Positions 28,062-36,531 of a stretch of 64,000 nucleotides of DNA are shown piece by piece. The stretch comes from CAUZIZ01 sp965218775 (GTDB lineage Bacteria > Acidobacteriota > UBA6911 > RPQK01 > JAJDTT01): positions 248,001 through 312,000 of the forward strand of contig CBDCLS010000004.1 in NCBI GenBank assembly GCA_965218775.1. The letters run 5' to 3'. The notes beneath the pieces were generated by a model that saw nothing but the letters and a program-made list of their open reading frames with translations, was not told the DNA's origin and did not search any database. The translations under genes and the position numbers were made by a program. Numbering within the stretch: position 1 is the first letter of the stretch; each line of letters opens with the position of its first letter.

Positions 28062-28172
28062 ATGGGTGACAAGGGAAGTAAAGATAAGGGCAAAAGGGAA
28101 CACCAGAAAAAGGCCAAGCTTAGCGCAAAGGAAAAGCGAAAAATCAAAAGAGAGAAAAAGGTAAGTAGATAA
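28062..28172 (+). CDS. Small highly basic protein (36 aa)
   Basis: Begins MGDKGSKDKGKREHQKKAKL and is more than 45% Lys/Arg. GGAGG lies 6-7 bases before the ATG. I recall short proteins of this MGDKGSKDKGK type being annotated as hypothetical in diverse bacteria, so it is probably a real gene. No membrane or folded domain; may bind nucleic acid, by inference from its charge. Confidence 0.65.
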   Translation: MGDKGSKDKGKREHQKKAKLSAKEKRKIKREKKVSR

Positions 28173-28572
28173 GCCCCGTAACGGGGTGGAGCGGATAGTT
28201 TTCGCCGTCGTTTGCCTCCCAGAATCGGGTGTTGCCTTTCTTCCAGAGTGACTCTTCAACTTGGTTCTGGCCTGCAGGGGATGCGTACACGGGACACGGG
28301 GGAATTGTGCTGTTGTCCCGGCTCTCTCCTCGGAACTGGGCCTCATATTGCTAACAAGTCAAGTCGTTCGCGGCTCTGACGGACTCGGCTTCGTCATACT
28401 GGTAATGTACCCATTCGCGACACTGTATTCCCCAACTGCTCACTGCTCACTATCAAGTTTCAGCTTATTCGCGGCCCCCGGCTGGAAGCTGGATCATCTG
28501 CGGAAGTTCCAAACGAGAATCATCTCATCCCGAGGCAGAGTGATTGCGAGTGATTCAGGGTACAATCTGGGA
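28173..28572. other. Intergenic, no feature recognised
   Basis: 400 bases between the small basic gene and the PhyH gene. An open frame continues upstream of the PhyH start but reads unlike a protein. Confidence 0.4.
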
Positions 28573-29589
28573 ATGGAGCCGTTTCTGGACTCGACCGAAT
28601 TGCTGGCAGATAGCCAGGCACTCTACCAGCGAGTGCAACGGGACGGCTATCTTTTCATTCGCAACCTGCTCCCCACAGAGGACCTCGAAAACCTTCGGAT
28701 CGAGTGGCTAGGCAAGCTCGAGGAAGCTGACTGGCTCCAAAAGGACACTGACCTGGCGGAAGGCATCGCCGACCCAAAGGCCTTCTGCGTCGAACCCCAA
28801 GATGGCTATATGGACGTTCTCGCCGAGGTCTACCGGCTGCGTTCCTTCCACGCCCTGCAGCAGCATCCCGATTTGCTGCGGCTGTTGGAGCGTATTCTGG
28901 GCGGCTCCGTCATTCCCCATCCGCGGCTGATCGGGCGGGTGATCTTTCCGCAGCAGGACGAGTACACGACGCCACCACACCAAGACTTCATCAATATCCA
29001 GGGATCTCAGGAGACCTACACGGCCTGGATTCCCTTGAGTAGCCTGGCGCTTGAGATGGGAGGGCTCCAGATCGCCGCTGGGTCCCACCGTGGAGGCGTC
29101 TATGATTTTCGTCCGGCCCTGGGAGCCGGGGGATTGGCGGTGACGGAGCCGCTCGAAGAAGCCTGGGTATACAGTCCTGTTCAGCAAGGCGACGTGATCA
29201 TTTTCCACAGCATGGCAGTACACAAGGGGCTCCCCAACCGGGGAAGCCGTCTCCGTCTTTCCATCGACGGACGCTATCAGAGGGTGACCGATCCTGTCAC
29301 TGCCGACAGCTTGAAGCCCCACGACCGGACACACTCCTGGGAAGCTGTCTACGCTGACTGGCCCACTCATGATCCCTTGAAATACTACTGGCGCCAATGG
29401 GACTTGCGGATCGAATCCTTCGATTCCAGCTATTTCGAACGGCGAGACCAGATGGGACTCGAGCTTGCCTCCCAGGGTGACCCGAACTCGCGCTCTATCC
29501 TGGAGCGGATCATCGCCCGCGATCCCGATCCTGCCAAACGTGCGAAGGCGGCAAAGTTGCTGTCGGAGCTGGATCTGAAAGGGGTATAG
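28573..29589 (+). CDS. PhyH-family Fe(II)/2-oxoglutarate dioxygenase
   Basis: 338 residues from MEPFLDSTELLADS. Phytanoyl-CoA dioxygenase family (PF05721): GYLFIRNLLPTEDLENL at the start, the iron-binding HxD in PPHQDFINIQG, the distal His in MAVHKGLPNRGS and the 2-oxoglutarate Arg in LRLSIDGRYQ. Likely hydroxylates or degrades a small organic compound. It leads a run with a ceramidase-like enzyme and an amidohydrolase on the same strand. The upstream extension to 28261 is rejected: no Shine-Dalgarno and no family match. Confidence 0.87.
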   Translation: MEPFLDSTELLADSQALYQRVQRDGYLFIRNLLPTEDLENLRIEWLGKLEEADWLQKDTDLAEGIADPKAFCVEPQDGYMDVLAEVYRLRSFHALQQHPDLLRLLERILGGSVIPHPRLIGRVIFPQQDEYTTPPHQDFINIQGSQETYTAWIPLSSLALEMGGLQIAAGSHRGGVYDFRPALGAGGLAVTEPLEEAWVYSPVQQGDVIIFHSMAVHKGLPNRGSRLRLSIDGRYQRVTDPVTADSLKPHDRTHSWEAVYADWPTHDPLKYYWRQWDLRIESFDSSYFERRDQMGLELASQGDPNSRSILERIIARDPDPAKRAKAAKLLSELDLKGV

Positions 29590-29666
29590 CCTGGCGATGA
29601 ATGTGCAATCCGCCTATTTCTCCTTCAAGCAGGCATACCCGTACTTGAGAGTGTGGCGCCGAGCAC

Positions 29667-29816
29667 GTGACGTTCACGCCGGGTGTGCCGTCCTCGGGCG
29701 AGCGGAGAGCCGTGTGGACCGAGTGGGAACGGTGTAACGAGAGCGACAACCTCTCGGAAACCCTCCTCTATCGCGATTTTGTGCTCGCCGAGCTGTGGAA
29801 GATGGGGGCCGGCTGA
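29667..29816 (+). other. Short open frame, possible gene tail
   Basis: 49 codons from a GTG, ending SETLLYRDFVLAELWKMGAG just before the next gene. Composition looks protein-like (Trp, aromatic, acidic), but there is no Shine-Dalgarno and no family was recognised. It could be the 3' end of a lost gene or a small protein. Confidence 0.3.
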
Positions 29817-29838
29817 TTCATAAGAACGGACCCACCTC

Positions 29839-31311
29839 ATGACCCATTTCGACACTCCCCAGACAATTTGCCGCTTTGGCATAGCGCGGCGCGATATCAC
29901 TCCACCGGTGGGGATGTACCACCGGATGTGGGGAGCGGCAACGCATGATCGCTCGACTGGAATTCACCGACCGTTGACGGCCACTGCGATTGCACTCCAG
30001 CCGCTCGAAGACGGGACCTCCCGCTGCGTCCTGGTAGCGATCGATCACTGCCTTCTCATGGGCCCGGAAATGACCCGCTTGAAGGAACGAGTTTCCCAGG
30101 CAGCGTCCCTCCCGCCATCAGATCTGGTAGTGACATTCTCCCACACTCATGGAGCCGGCCTGATGGACCTCGCACGGCATCAGCTGCCGGGTGGGGAAAT
30201 GATGATTCCCTATATGGAGAAGCTGATCGAAAAGGTCACGGATGGCGTACTGGGCGCACTCAACTCGTTGCAGGACGCAACCATTTCCTATGCTGTGGGA
30301 AGCTGCTCTCTGGCGGCGCACCGGGATTTCTGGGACGAAGAGCGAAGCGGGTTCGTCTGCGGCTTCAATCCCCTCGGGGCCGCCGACCAGACGGTGTGGC
30401 TGGCTCGGGTCAGCGACGCCCAGGGCCAGCCGCTGGCTACCCTGGTCAACTATGCCTGCCATCCCACCACCCTGGCTTGGAAGAACACGCAGATCAGTCC
30501 CGACTATCCTGGCGCGATGCGAGAAGTCCTGGAGCGGGCCACCGGCGTTCCCTGTGTGTTCCTGCAAGGAGCCTCGGGCGACCTGGGGCCTCGCATTGGA
30601 TTCGTCGGGGATCCTGCCGTCGCGGACAGCAACGGCCGGCAGCTCGGTTATGCCGCACTCTCGGCGTTGGAGTCACTGCCACCCCCGGCTACCCGGATGC
30701 GGTATCGGGGTCCGGTGGAATCGGGGGCCACTCTGGGTGAGTGGTGCCACGAGCCTCTGGGAGAGGCGGAGAGACTTCAGAAGAGCCGCTGGCGAAGCCG
30801 TTCCTGGACGGTCCGGCTGCCCTATCGGGAAGATCTGGACAGCTCTGATGGCTCGAATTCCGAGCTGGCTGGATTAGAGGAGGCGGAGAAGCAGGCGCAG
30901 GGCGGCGGCGACCCGGTCAGGGAGCAGGAGCTGCGCGCCCACGCCGAGCGGGCACGGCGACGACAATCCCGACTCTCACAACTTCCCGTCGGAGAGTACC
31001 CCTACCGAATAGTCTTGTGGCAGCTAGGAGACGCCTTCTGGCTTTCAATCGAGGGCGAGCCATACAGTCTTCTGCAGCAAGAGCTGCGCAGCCGTTTCCC
31101 CCAGACCCCGATCGTGGTCACTACTCTGATCGAAGGGTGGCTACCCGGTTATCTCCCTCCTCGGGATCTGTACGGGAAAGGGATCTACCAGGAGTCAATC
31201 GCGCTGCTCGAACCGGGCACACTGGAACGCGTTATCGAGACCGCATCCCACGAAATCGAACAGTGGCTGCAACCGCAGGCAGAGCCGCGGGCGGAGCGGG
31301 GCCAAGCCTGA
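29839..31311 (+). CDS. Neutral ceramidase-like hydrolase
   Basis: 490 residues resembling the N-terminal domain of neutral/alkaline ceramidases (PF04734): FGIARRDITPPVGMYHRMWG, the zinc-site VTFSHTHGAGLMD, NYACHPTTLAWKN and QGASGDLGPR. No signal peptide, so probably cytoplasmic; bacterial relatives often act on small amides rather than ceramide. A charged insert (about residues 310-375) is likely a surface helix. Its stop overlaps the next start (TGATG), so the amidohydrolase is translationally coupled. Confidence 0.82.
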   Translation: MTHFDTPQTICRFGIARRDITPPVGMYHRMWGAATHDRSTGIHRPLTATAIALQPLEDGTSRCVLVAIDHCLLMGPEMTRLKERVSQAASLPPSDLVVTFSHTHGAGLMDLARHQLPGGEMMIPYMEKLIEKVTDGVLGALNSLQDATISYAVGSCSLAAHRDFWDEERSGFVCGFNPLGAADQTVWLARVSDAQGQPLATLVNYACHPTTLAWKNTQISPDYPGAMREVLERATGVPCVFLQGASGDLGPRIGFVGDPAVADSNGRQLGYAALSALESLPPPATRMRYRGPVESGATLGEWCHEPLGEAERLQKSRWRSRSWTVRLPYREDLDSSDGSNSELAGLEEAEKQAQGGGDPVREQELRAHAERARRRQSRLSQLPVGEYPYRIVLWQLGDAFWLSIEGEPYSLLQQELRSRFPQTPIVVTTLIEGWLPGYLPPRDLYGKGIYQESIALLEPGTLERVIETASHEIEQWLQPQAEPRAERGQA

Positions 31312-32672
31312 TGCCCGGGACCAGAGCTCGCTTCGTGCATTCCCTGATCGCAGCGGCTGCGATCCTTCTCTTCGGTCTGCAGACGGTCACCGCGACTGAG
31401 GTTGAGACCCTCGTGATTCAGGGTGGCTCCGTCTTCGACTCCGAGTCGGGAAGGATGCTGAAGGAGCGGACGATCCTGATCGAGGGCGAACAGATCCGGG
31501 CGATTGGGAGCCCCGAGCAGCCGCTATCGATTCCGCACGGGGCGCAGCGCATCGACGCCAGCGGCAAGTATGTGATTCCCGGTCTCATCGACGCCCACGT
31601 GCACCTCGTGCACCTGGCCGACCGCAGCCGGGTCACCGGCGACGAGTTCCTGCCGCTCTTTCTCGCCAACGGGGTGACCTCCGTGCGCAGCGCCGGCGAC
31701 GCGAACTACGCGGCGTCGCATCCAGAATTGTGCCCGCGCGTATTCCTGGCCAGTCCGCTCATCGACCGCGAGCCGCCGCTGCATCGCGACGTGGGTCACG
31801 CCCTTACCGATCCAGCGCAGGTAGCCGCCTTCGTCGAAGACATGGCAAGCTGGCACGTCACCACACTGAAGATCTATGTCGGGACGCCCCGAAGCATCGG
31901 GCAGGAGGTCATCAAAGAGGGACACCGGCGCGGCATGAAGGTCACTGGGCACCTGGGCCGCTACTCTGCACAGGACGCAGTGTTAGATGGGATCGACTGC
32001 CTCGAGCACATCTGGTCCGTGTTCAACTATTGCATCCCAGAGAAGCTAAAAGGAGAGCCCGAACACAGGCCGAATCTGGACTTGAATAACCTCCAGTGTC
32101 AGTCGCTGGTCGACGCGCTGTCAGAATCCAAGGTGGCCGTGGACCCGACCCTGGTGGTGTTTCGGAACATGATCTACCTGAACGACCTGGAGGAAGTTCA
32201 CCGAAGCCCAGACTTGGCACACGTTCCGAAACGTATGCTGCGCTTTTTTAACGAGTACCGTAGCAAGAGCAATCTACCCCTCGAGACCCGAGCACTGCGC
32301 CGAAAGGAAGTCCGAAAGTACCAGGAGCTGACCGGGATTCTCTACCGTCGAGGTGTGCCGATTCTGGTCGGCACCGATACGCCGGAACCCTATGTCACGC
32401 CGGGCTTCTCGCTGCACCAGGAGCTGGAAATGCTGGTCGAATCGGGCCTCACACCCTCGGCCGCAATCCAGTCGGCGACGCTCCAGAACGCACGAATTCT
32501 CAATCAGGTGGATAACCTAGGCAGCATCGACGTCGGCAAGTTGGCAGATCTAGTGATCCTCACAGCGGATCCGACGGTGGACATCAGCAACACTCGCAAG
32601 ATCGAGCTGGTGATTCGCGGCGGGCGAAGCTGCGACCCGGCGGCGCTGCTGAAGGCCGTTCCCATCGACTAA
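31311..32672 (+). CDS. Exported metal-dependent amidohydrolase (imidazolonepropionase-like)
   Basis: 453 residues. Start overlaps the upstream stop by one base. Signal peptide LIAAAAILLFGLQTVTATE. Amidohydrolase-1 TIM barrel: IPGLIDAHVHLVHLAD (HxH), metal-bridging Lys near TLKIYVGTP, His in VTGHLGRYS and LEHIWSVF, and the catalytic Asp in ILVGTDTPEP. C-terminal GSIDVGKLADLVILTADP is the family's beta-sandwich. Typical of periplasmic cyclic-amide or peptide hydrolases. Together with the preceding gene it may form a two-step amide degradation route. Confidence 0.87.
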   Translation: MPGTRARFVHSLIAAAAILLFGLQTVTATEVETLVIQGGSVFDSESGRMLKERTILIEGEQIRAIGSPEQPLSIPHGAQRIDASGKYVIPGLIDAHVHLVHLADRSRVTGDEFLPLFLANGVTSVRSAGDANYAASHPELCPRVFLASPLIDREPPLHRDVGHALTDPAQVAAFVEDMASWHVTTLKIYVGTPRSIGQEVIKEGHRRGMKVTGHLGRYSAQDAVLDGIDCLEHIWSVFNYCIPEKLKGEPEHRPNLDLNNLQCQSLVDALSESKVAVDPTLVVFRNMIYLNDLEEVHRSPDLAHVPKRMLRFFNEYRSKSNLPLETRALRRKEVRKYQELTGILYRRGVPILVGTDTPEPYVTPGFSLHQELEMLVESGLTPSAAIQSATLQNARILNQVDNLGSIDVGKLADLVILTADPTVDISNTRKIELVIRGGRSCDPAALLKAVPID

Positions 32673-33023
32673 TCGTTCTCCTGCGAGGCGTAACTGCGCA
32701 GGAAAGAGGTTTTTCCCCTGCTGGACAGAGAGCCCATCGCCGGGTAGCACCGGCGGACCAGATGTATTCGCTACCGCCCCGCCTCTGCCTCTCTGAACAC
32801 CGAACAAACGAATGTCGAAGACCTGCCTAGTACCCGCGAATGGCCAGAACTGCAGGCAACTTCCAGTGTACTTAATCCAAACAGTTCCTATAACTCTTAC
32901 CTGACTCCTGGTATTTGTTACAGCCTCCATCAGGGTGTCCTCCCGCGATGGCCAAACCCAATAAATCCTGTAAGCCCTTCAGAAACAATCGACTGGGAGC
33001 AGTCGAAGAAGATTGCGCCCCCT
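32673..33023. other. Intergenic, no feature recognised before the promoter
   Basis: About 350 bases upstream of the sigma-54-type site. An enhancer-binding site would be expected about 100-200 bases upstream of the promoter, but I could not point to a clear dyad. Confidence 0.35.
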
Positions 33024-33038
33024 TGGCACGCCTATTGC
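33024..33038 (+). promoter_or_regulatory. Sigma-54-type promoter of mscL
   Basis: TTGGCACGCCTATTGC: exact TTGGCAC and TTGC blocks with N4-N5 spacing, GG/GC in register. Expected start near 33050, giving a 67-base leader that includes GAGGAGGAGG before the mscL ATG. Confidence 0.7.
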
Positions 33039-33116
33039 GATAGGAGCGACGGAGGGAGGATCCCCCTGCGTTTTAACCCAGAGTGTGTAAACAGTGAGAG
33101 GAGGAGGAGTTTTTTT

Positions 33117-33566
33117 ATGTTGAAAGAGTTCAAAGAATTTGTGATGCGTGGAAACGTGATGGACATGGCCGTAGGCATCATTATTGGAGTTGCCTTCGCC
33201 ACCATCATCAAATCACTGGTTGCGGACATCCTGATGCCACCCATTGGCCTGCTGCTAGGCGATGTCAGCTTCCTCAATCTGTTCACCCTTCTGAAAGAAG
33301 GGGCGACCCCGGCACCCTATGCAACCCTGGCAGCAGCCCAGGAAGCCGGTGCCGTCACTGTCAACTATGGCGTCTTCATCGATACCATCATCAATTTCGT
33401 CATCATCGCTTTCGCCATCTTCATGATCGTCCGACGACTCAACAAGATGAAGAAAGAGGAAGAGGCGCCAGTAGAGGAACCAACCACGAAGGAATGTTCC
33501 TACTGCCAATCCACAATATCGATCAAGGCTACCCGCTGTGCACACTGCACTTCAGAATTAGCCTAG
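33117..33566 (+). CDS. mscL: Large-conductance mechanosensitive channel with C-terminal zinc ribbon
   Basis: 149 residues. The pressure-release channel that opens under hypo-osmotic shock. N-terminal FKEFVMRGNVMDMAVGIIIG (helix plus TM1 with the pore-constriction Gly/Ala residues) and TM2 FIDTIINFVIIAFAIFMIV are canonical. The C-terminal bundle is replaced or extended by CSYC...CAHC (CxxC-x11-CxxC), a zinc-ribbon-like tail seen in some MscL proteins. Likely co-transcribed with the next gene 27 bases downstream under the sigma-54-type promoter. Confidence 0.95.
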   Translation: MLKEFKEFVMRGNVMDMAVGIIIGVAFATIIKSLVADILMPPIGLLLGDVSFLNLFTLLKEGATPAPYATLAAAQEAGAVTVNYGVFIDTIINFVIIAFAIFMIVRRLNKMKKEEEAPVEEPTTKECSYCQSTISIKATRCAHCTSELA

Positions 33567-33593
33567 ATCCACTAAACTTTGGAGGAATTGAAA

Positions 33594-34577
33594 ATGGAAT
33601 TCAACCTAGAAAACTACCTGAATCAGATCGCCGAAATCGTCGCACAGTACGTTCCCAACTTGCTGTCGGCTCTCGTCATCCTGGTCATCGGTTGGCTGAT
33701 TGCGGTCATCGTGAGCAAACTTGTGGGCGCCTCATTGCGCCGGACCGGGTTGGACAAACGCTTGGCTGCCTCGGTTGGCGACAAAGACGCTTTCGAAGGC
33801 ATCAGCCTGGGGAGAGCAATCGCCAAGCTAGTCTTCTATCTCATCATGTTCTTCGTCCTAGTGGCCTTTTTCCAGGCCCTGGGACTCACCCTCATAACCG
33901 AGCCGCTCAACCGGTTTCTGATTCAAATCTTCGACTATCTGCCTCGACTGATCGGCCCCGCCATCCTGCTGCTGATCGCATGGGTGGTGGCCAGCAGCCT
34001 TCGCTTTCTGGTCCGGCGCCTTCTGAGTGCGGCGAGAGTCGACGAACGGCTGGGAGAACAGGTGGGAGCAGACGAAGAATCGGCGGTGTCGTTGTCTGAT
34101 TCGCTGGCTGAGGCCGTCTACTGGCTGGTGCTTCTGCTCTTTCTTCCCGCGGTGCTCGGTGGACTTGGCCTGGACGGCCTACTTCAACCCGTCCAAAACC
34201 TGGTGGACAGTCTGGTGGGCTTTCTGCCCAACCTGATAGCTGCTGCGGTGATTCTGGGAGTTGGCTGGCTGGTGGCGAAAATCGTTCAGCGCATTCTGAG
34301 CAGTCTGCTGGCTGCAACGGCCCTCCGCTCCAGCGGTAGCGCGAGTTCGAGCTTGTTGGCAACGCTGGCTCGTATCTCGATCCTGGTGCTGGCCGCAGCC
34401 ATAGCTCTGAGAGAGATGGGGCTTGCCAACGAGATCATCAATCTTGCCTTCGGTCTCTTGCTGGGAGCGGTTGCCGTCGCTGCGGCCATCGCCTTCGGCC
34501 TGGGGGGACGCGACGCTGCAGCTCGCCAGTTGGAGGAATGGAAGGGTTCCGGCCAAGCGGAACCGCCGCGCGACTAA
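33594..34577 (+). CDS. Multi-pass mechanosensitive-channel-like protein (TM-helix repeat)
   Basis: About 327 residues with GGAGG 8 bases before the ATG. Contains repeated TM units (YVPNLLSALVILVIGWLIA, LPRLIGPAILLLIAWVVA, LPNLIAAAVILGVGWLVA), the PF05552 pattern of CmpX-like and MscS-related proteins, and ends in an AFGLGGRDAA motif as in MscS pore-region. Lacks a full MscS beta domain. Function likely in osmotic or envelope stress, consistent with its place after mscL. Confidence 0.82.
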   Translation: MEFNLENYLNQIAEIVAQYVPNLLSALVILVIGWLIAVIVSKLVGASLRRTGLDKRLAASVGDKDAFEGISLGRAIAKLVFYLIMFFVLVAFFQALGLTLITEPLNRFLIQIFDYLPRLIGPAILLLIAWVVASSLRFLVRRLLSAARVDERLGEQVGADEESAVSLSDSLAEAVYWLVLLLFLPAVLGGLGLDGLLQPVQNLVDSLVGFLPNLIAAAVILGVGWLVAKIVQRILSSLLAATALRSSGSASSSLLATLARISILVLAAAIALREMGLANEIINLAFGLLLGAVAVAAAIAFGLGGRDAAARQLEEWKGSGQAEPPRD

Positions 34578-34713
34578 GCGAGGAGTTCGTACAGATCGAA
34601 TGAGGCCGCAGGTTCCAGAGTCTGAACTCCGCCCCGGACGTCCGGGTGGAGTCGACGAGGACAGCTCTGGGACCTGGCGGCCAGATAACGACATAACAAG
34701 GAGGTCAAGAACA

Positions 34714-35427
34714 ATGCGAAAGCTAGCGATCCTGGTGGCTTGTTTCATGCTGAGTACGGCTCCGGGTATCTCGGCCCAATTCGATAAGATTCTGAAAAAC
34801 CTGGGCTTGGATAAGCAAGACGGTCTGAACGACGACACGGTGGTCTCCGGTCTGAAGGAGGCCCTCCAGGTTGGAACTCAGAATACGGTCAGCAAGACCG
34901 GAAAAGAAGATGGATATTTTCTCAATGAAACCATCAAGATCCTGATGCCCGGGAAACTGCAGAAGCTGGATAAAGGCCTGAGGCTCGTAGGTTATGGTCC
35001 CCAGATCGACGAGTTCGTGTTGAGCATGAATCGAGCGGCCGAGAAGGCGGCACCGACGGCCAAGGACATCTTCTGGGACGCCATCAAGAAAATGACTTTC
35101 GGCGATGCCAGGAAGATTCTCAAGGGCGGCGATACTGCCGCCACCGACTACTTCGAGGTCGAGACCAGTGACGAGTTGTCAACGGCTTTTCATCCAATCG
35201 TCAAAGCCTCCATGGACGAGGTGGGAGTGACCCAACAATACAAGGACATGGTGGGGCGCTATCAGGCGATCCCGTTCATGAAGGTGGGCGCCTTCGATCT
35301 CGACCAGTATGTCGTGGAGCAAGCTCTCAAGGGCCTGTTCCATGTTTTGGGAGAAGAGGAAAAGAAGATTCGCACCAACCCAGCAGCTAGAGTGACTGAC
35401 TTGCTGCAAAAGGTGTTCGGGAGGTAA
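34714..35427 (+). CDS. DUF4197 periplasmic protein
   Basis: 237 residues. Start fixed by a perfect AAGGAGGT 8 bases upstream. Signal peptide (LAILVACFMLSTAPGISAQ). Landmarks: GLKEALQVGTQNTVSKTG, YGPQIDEFVLSMNRAAEKAAP and FGDARKILKGGDTAATDYF, matching DUF4197, a helical family of unknown function. 136 bases after the channel gene, perhaps still in the same transcript. Confidence 0.85.
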   Translation: MRKLAILVACFMLSTAPGISAQFDKILKNLGLDKQDGLNDDTVVSGLKEALQVGTQNTVSKTGKEDGYFLNETIKILMPGKLQKLDKGLRLVGYGPQIDEFVLSMNRAAEKAAPTAKDIFWDAIKKMTFGDARKILKGGDTAATDYFEVETSDELSTAFHPIVKASMDEVGVTQQYKDMVGRYQAIPFMKVGAFDLDQYVVEQALKGLFHVLGEEEKKIRTNPAARVTDLLQKVFGR

Positions 35428-35942
35428 GCAGGAGAACAATCTCAAACTTCGATGATCAATCGCAGGTGGCAAGTCCGCAGGTTGTCGGGGAAGGCGACTT
35501 CGAACGGTAAGGCTGGCGCGAAGTAGCACCGCGAACAAGAACAGAGCCGGGAGCTAGATGATCGATTCCGAAATAACATGACAATTGTTGCGCCCATAAA
35601 TCGAACTGAATGTATCTGAGGTGCTCGTCTGCACAGTAGAGAGGCTGAGTTCGTACTCGGGCGGCGCAACCCGTTGGGCAGACGGGGGTTGCGGGCGATC
35701 TCTTCGTTGGTCGTCGTCGAAGATGGCAAAGCATCGTCGTTCCTCCTCCCGCCTTGACCTCGCCGCGCAAGCCCCATCTGCAATTGCCATGCTATTTTGG
35801 AATCGATCATCTAGTGAGCGGCGACGGGACAGAGCAGACCGCCGCAACAACCAGCCCATCTTCCACCACTGCACCTCACCTTCCATTGCTTCTTAAAGAC
35901 CTGCCAGCAACCTCAGCAGGCGGGTCCTGCCGTAACAATGAC
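35428..35942. repeat. Non-coding region with a 36-bp inverted repeat pair
   Basis: Arms at about 35553-35590 and 35781-35818 share TAGATGATCGATTCC and CATG-CAATTG blocks in opposite orientation, 190 bases apart. The enclosed sequence has no credible gene. It looks like a degenerate small mobile element. A second 181-bp element copy follows directly. Confidence 0.55.
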
Positions 35943-35945
35943 TTA

Positions 35946-36126
35946 GGGTCTGCGCAAAAATAACTTGGCATTTTGGCATCTCATTTTCACACCATCTTCG
36001 GCCGCTCCTCAATCGCGAAATCCTCAACGTAGACCCGGCTACGCCTGCGGTTTCGCTCAATCGTTCGCGGCCAAATCTGGTGCAAATCTGAGCGCCAATT
36101 CTACCAAGTTATTCTTGCGCAGACCC
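35946..36126 (+). repeat. 181-bp inverted-repeat element, copy 3
   Basis: Differs from the copy at 4149 by a single base that I can see (T for C in the AAATCTGG-GCAAATC segment). Same orientation and same TTA flanks. Such identity 32 kb apart suggests recent movement or gene conversion. Confidence 0.88.
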
Positions 36127-36531
36127 TTAGTACACTACCGCATTCACCGCATTTCAGAGACACGAGGGCGCTTGAGACCGGTTTTTCACCCATTTAATTT
36201 TCTTGATGTCCTGGGGTCAAATGGTCAGGGAGGCTCCAGATGAAGCGAGCTGAATCAGACTGGCAGGAAATCTCGCAGCAGTCTTCCCTGCTACTCGAGA
36301 AGCTCCCTATTGTCCTATATGTCTGAAAGACGGAAGGTGACTTCGCCTGTATCCGACATTCTCCACCTGGTGAGATCGGCGGATGGAACTCCCCTGCATA
36401 TCGTCGGGGTTTGGATCGACATTACCGAGTAGCGGCAGGCGGAAGAATCGCTGCGAGAGAGCGAAGAAAGATTCCGCTTGATGACCGATAACATCCAGGA
36501 CGTCTTCTGGATGTCCACACCCGTTGTCGAC

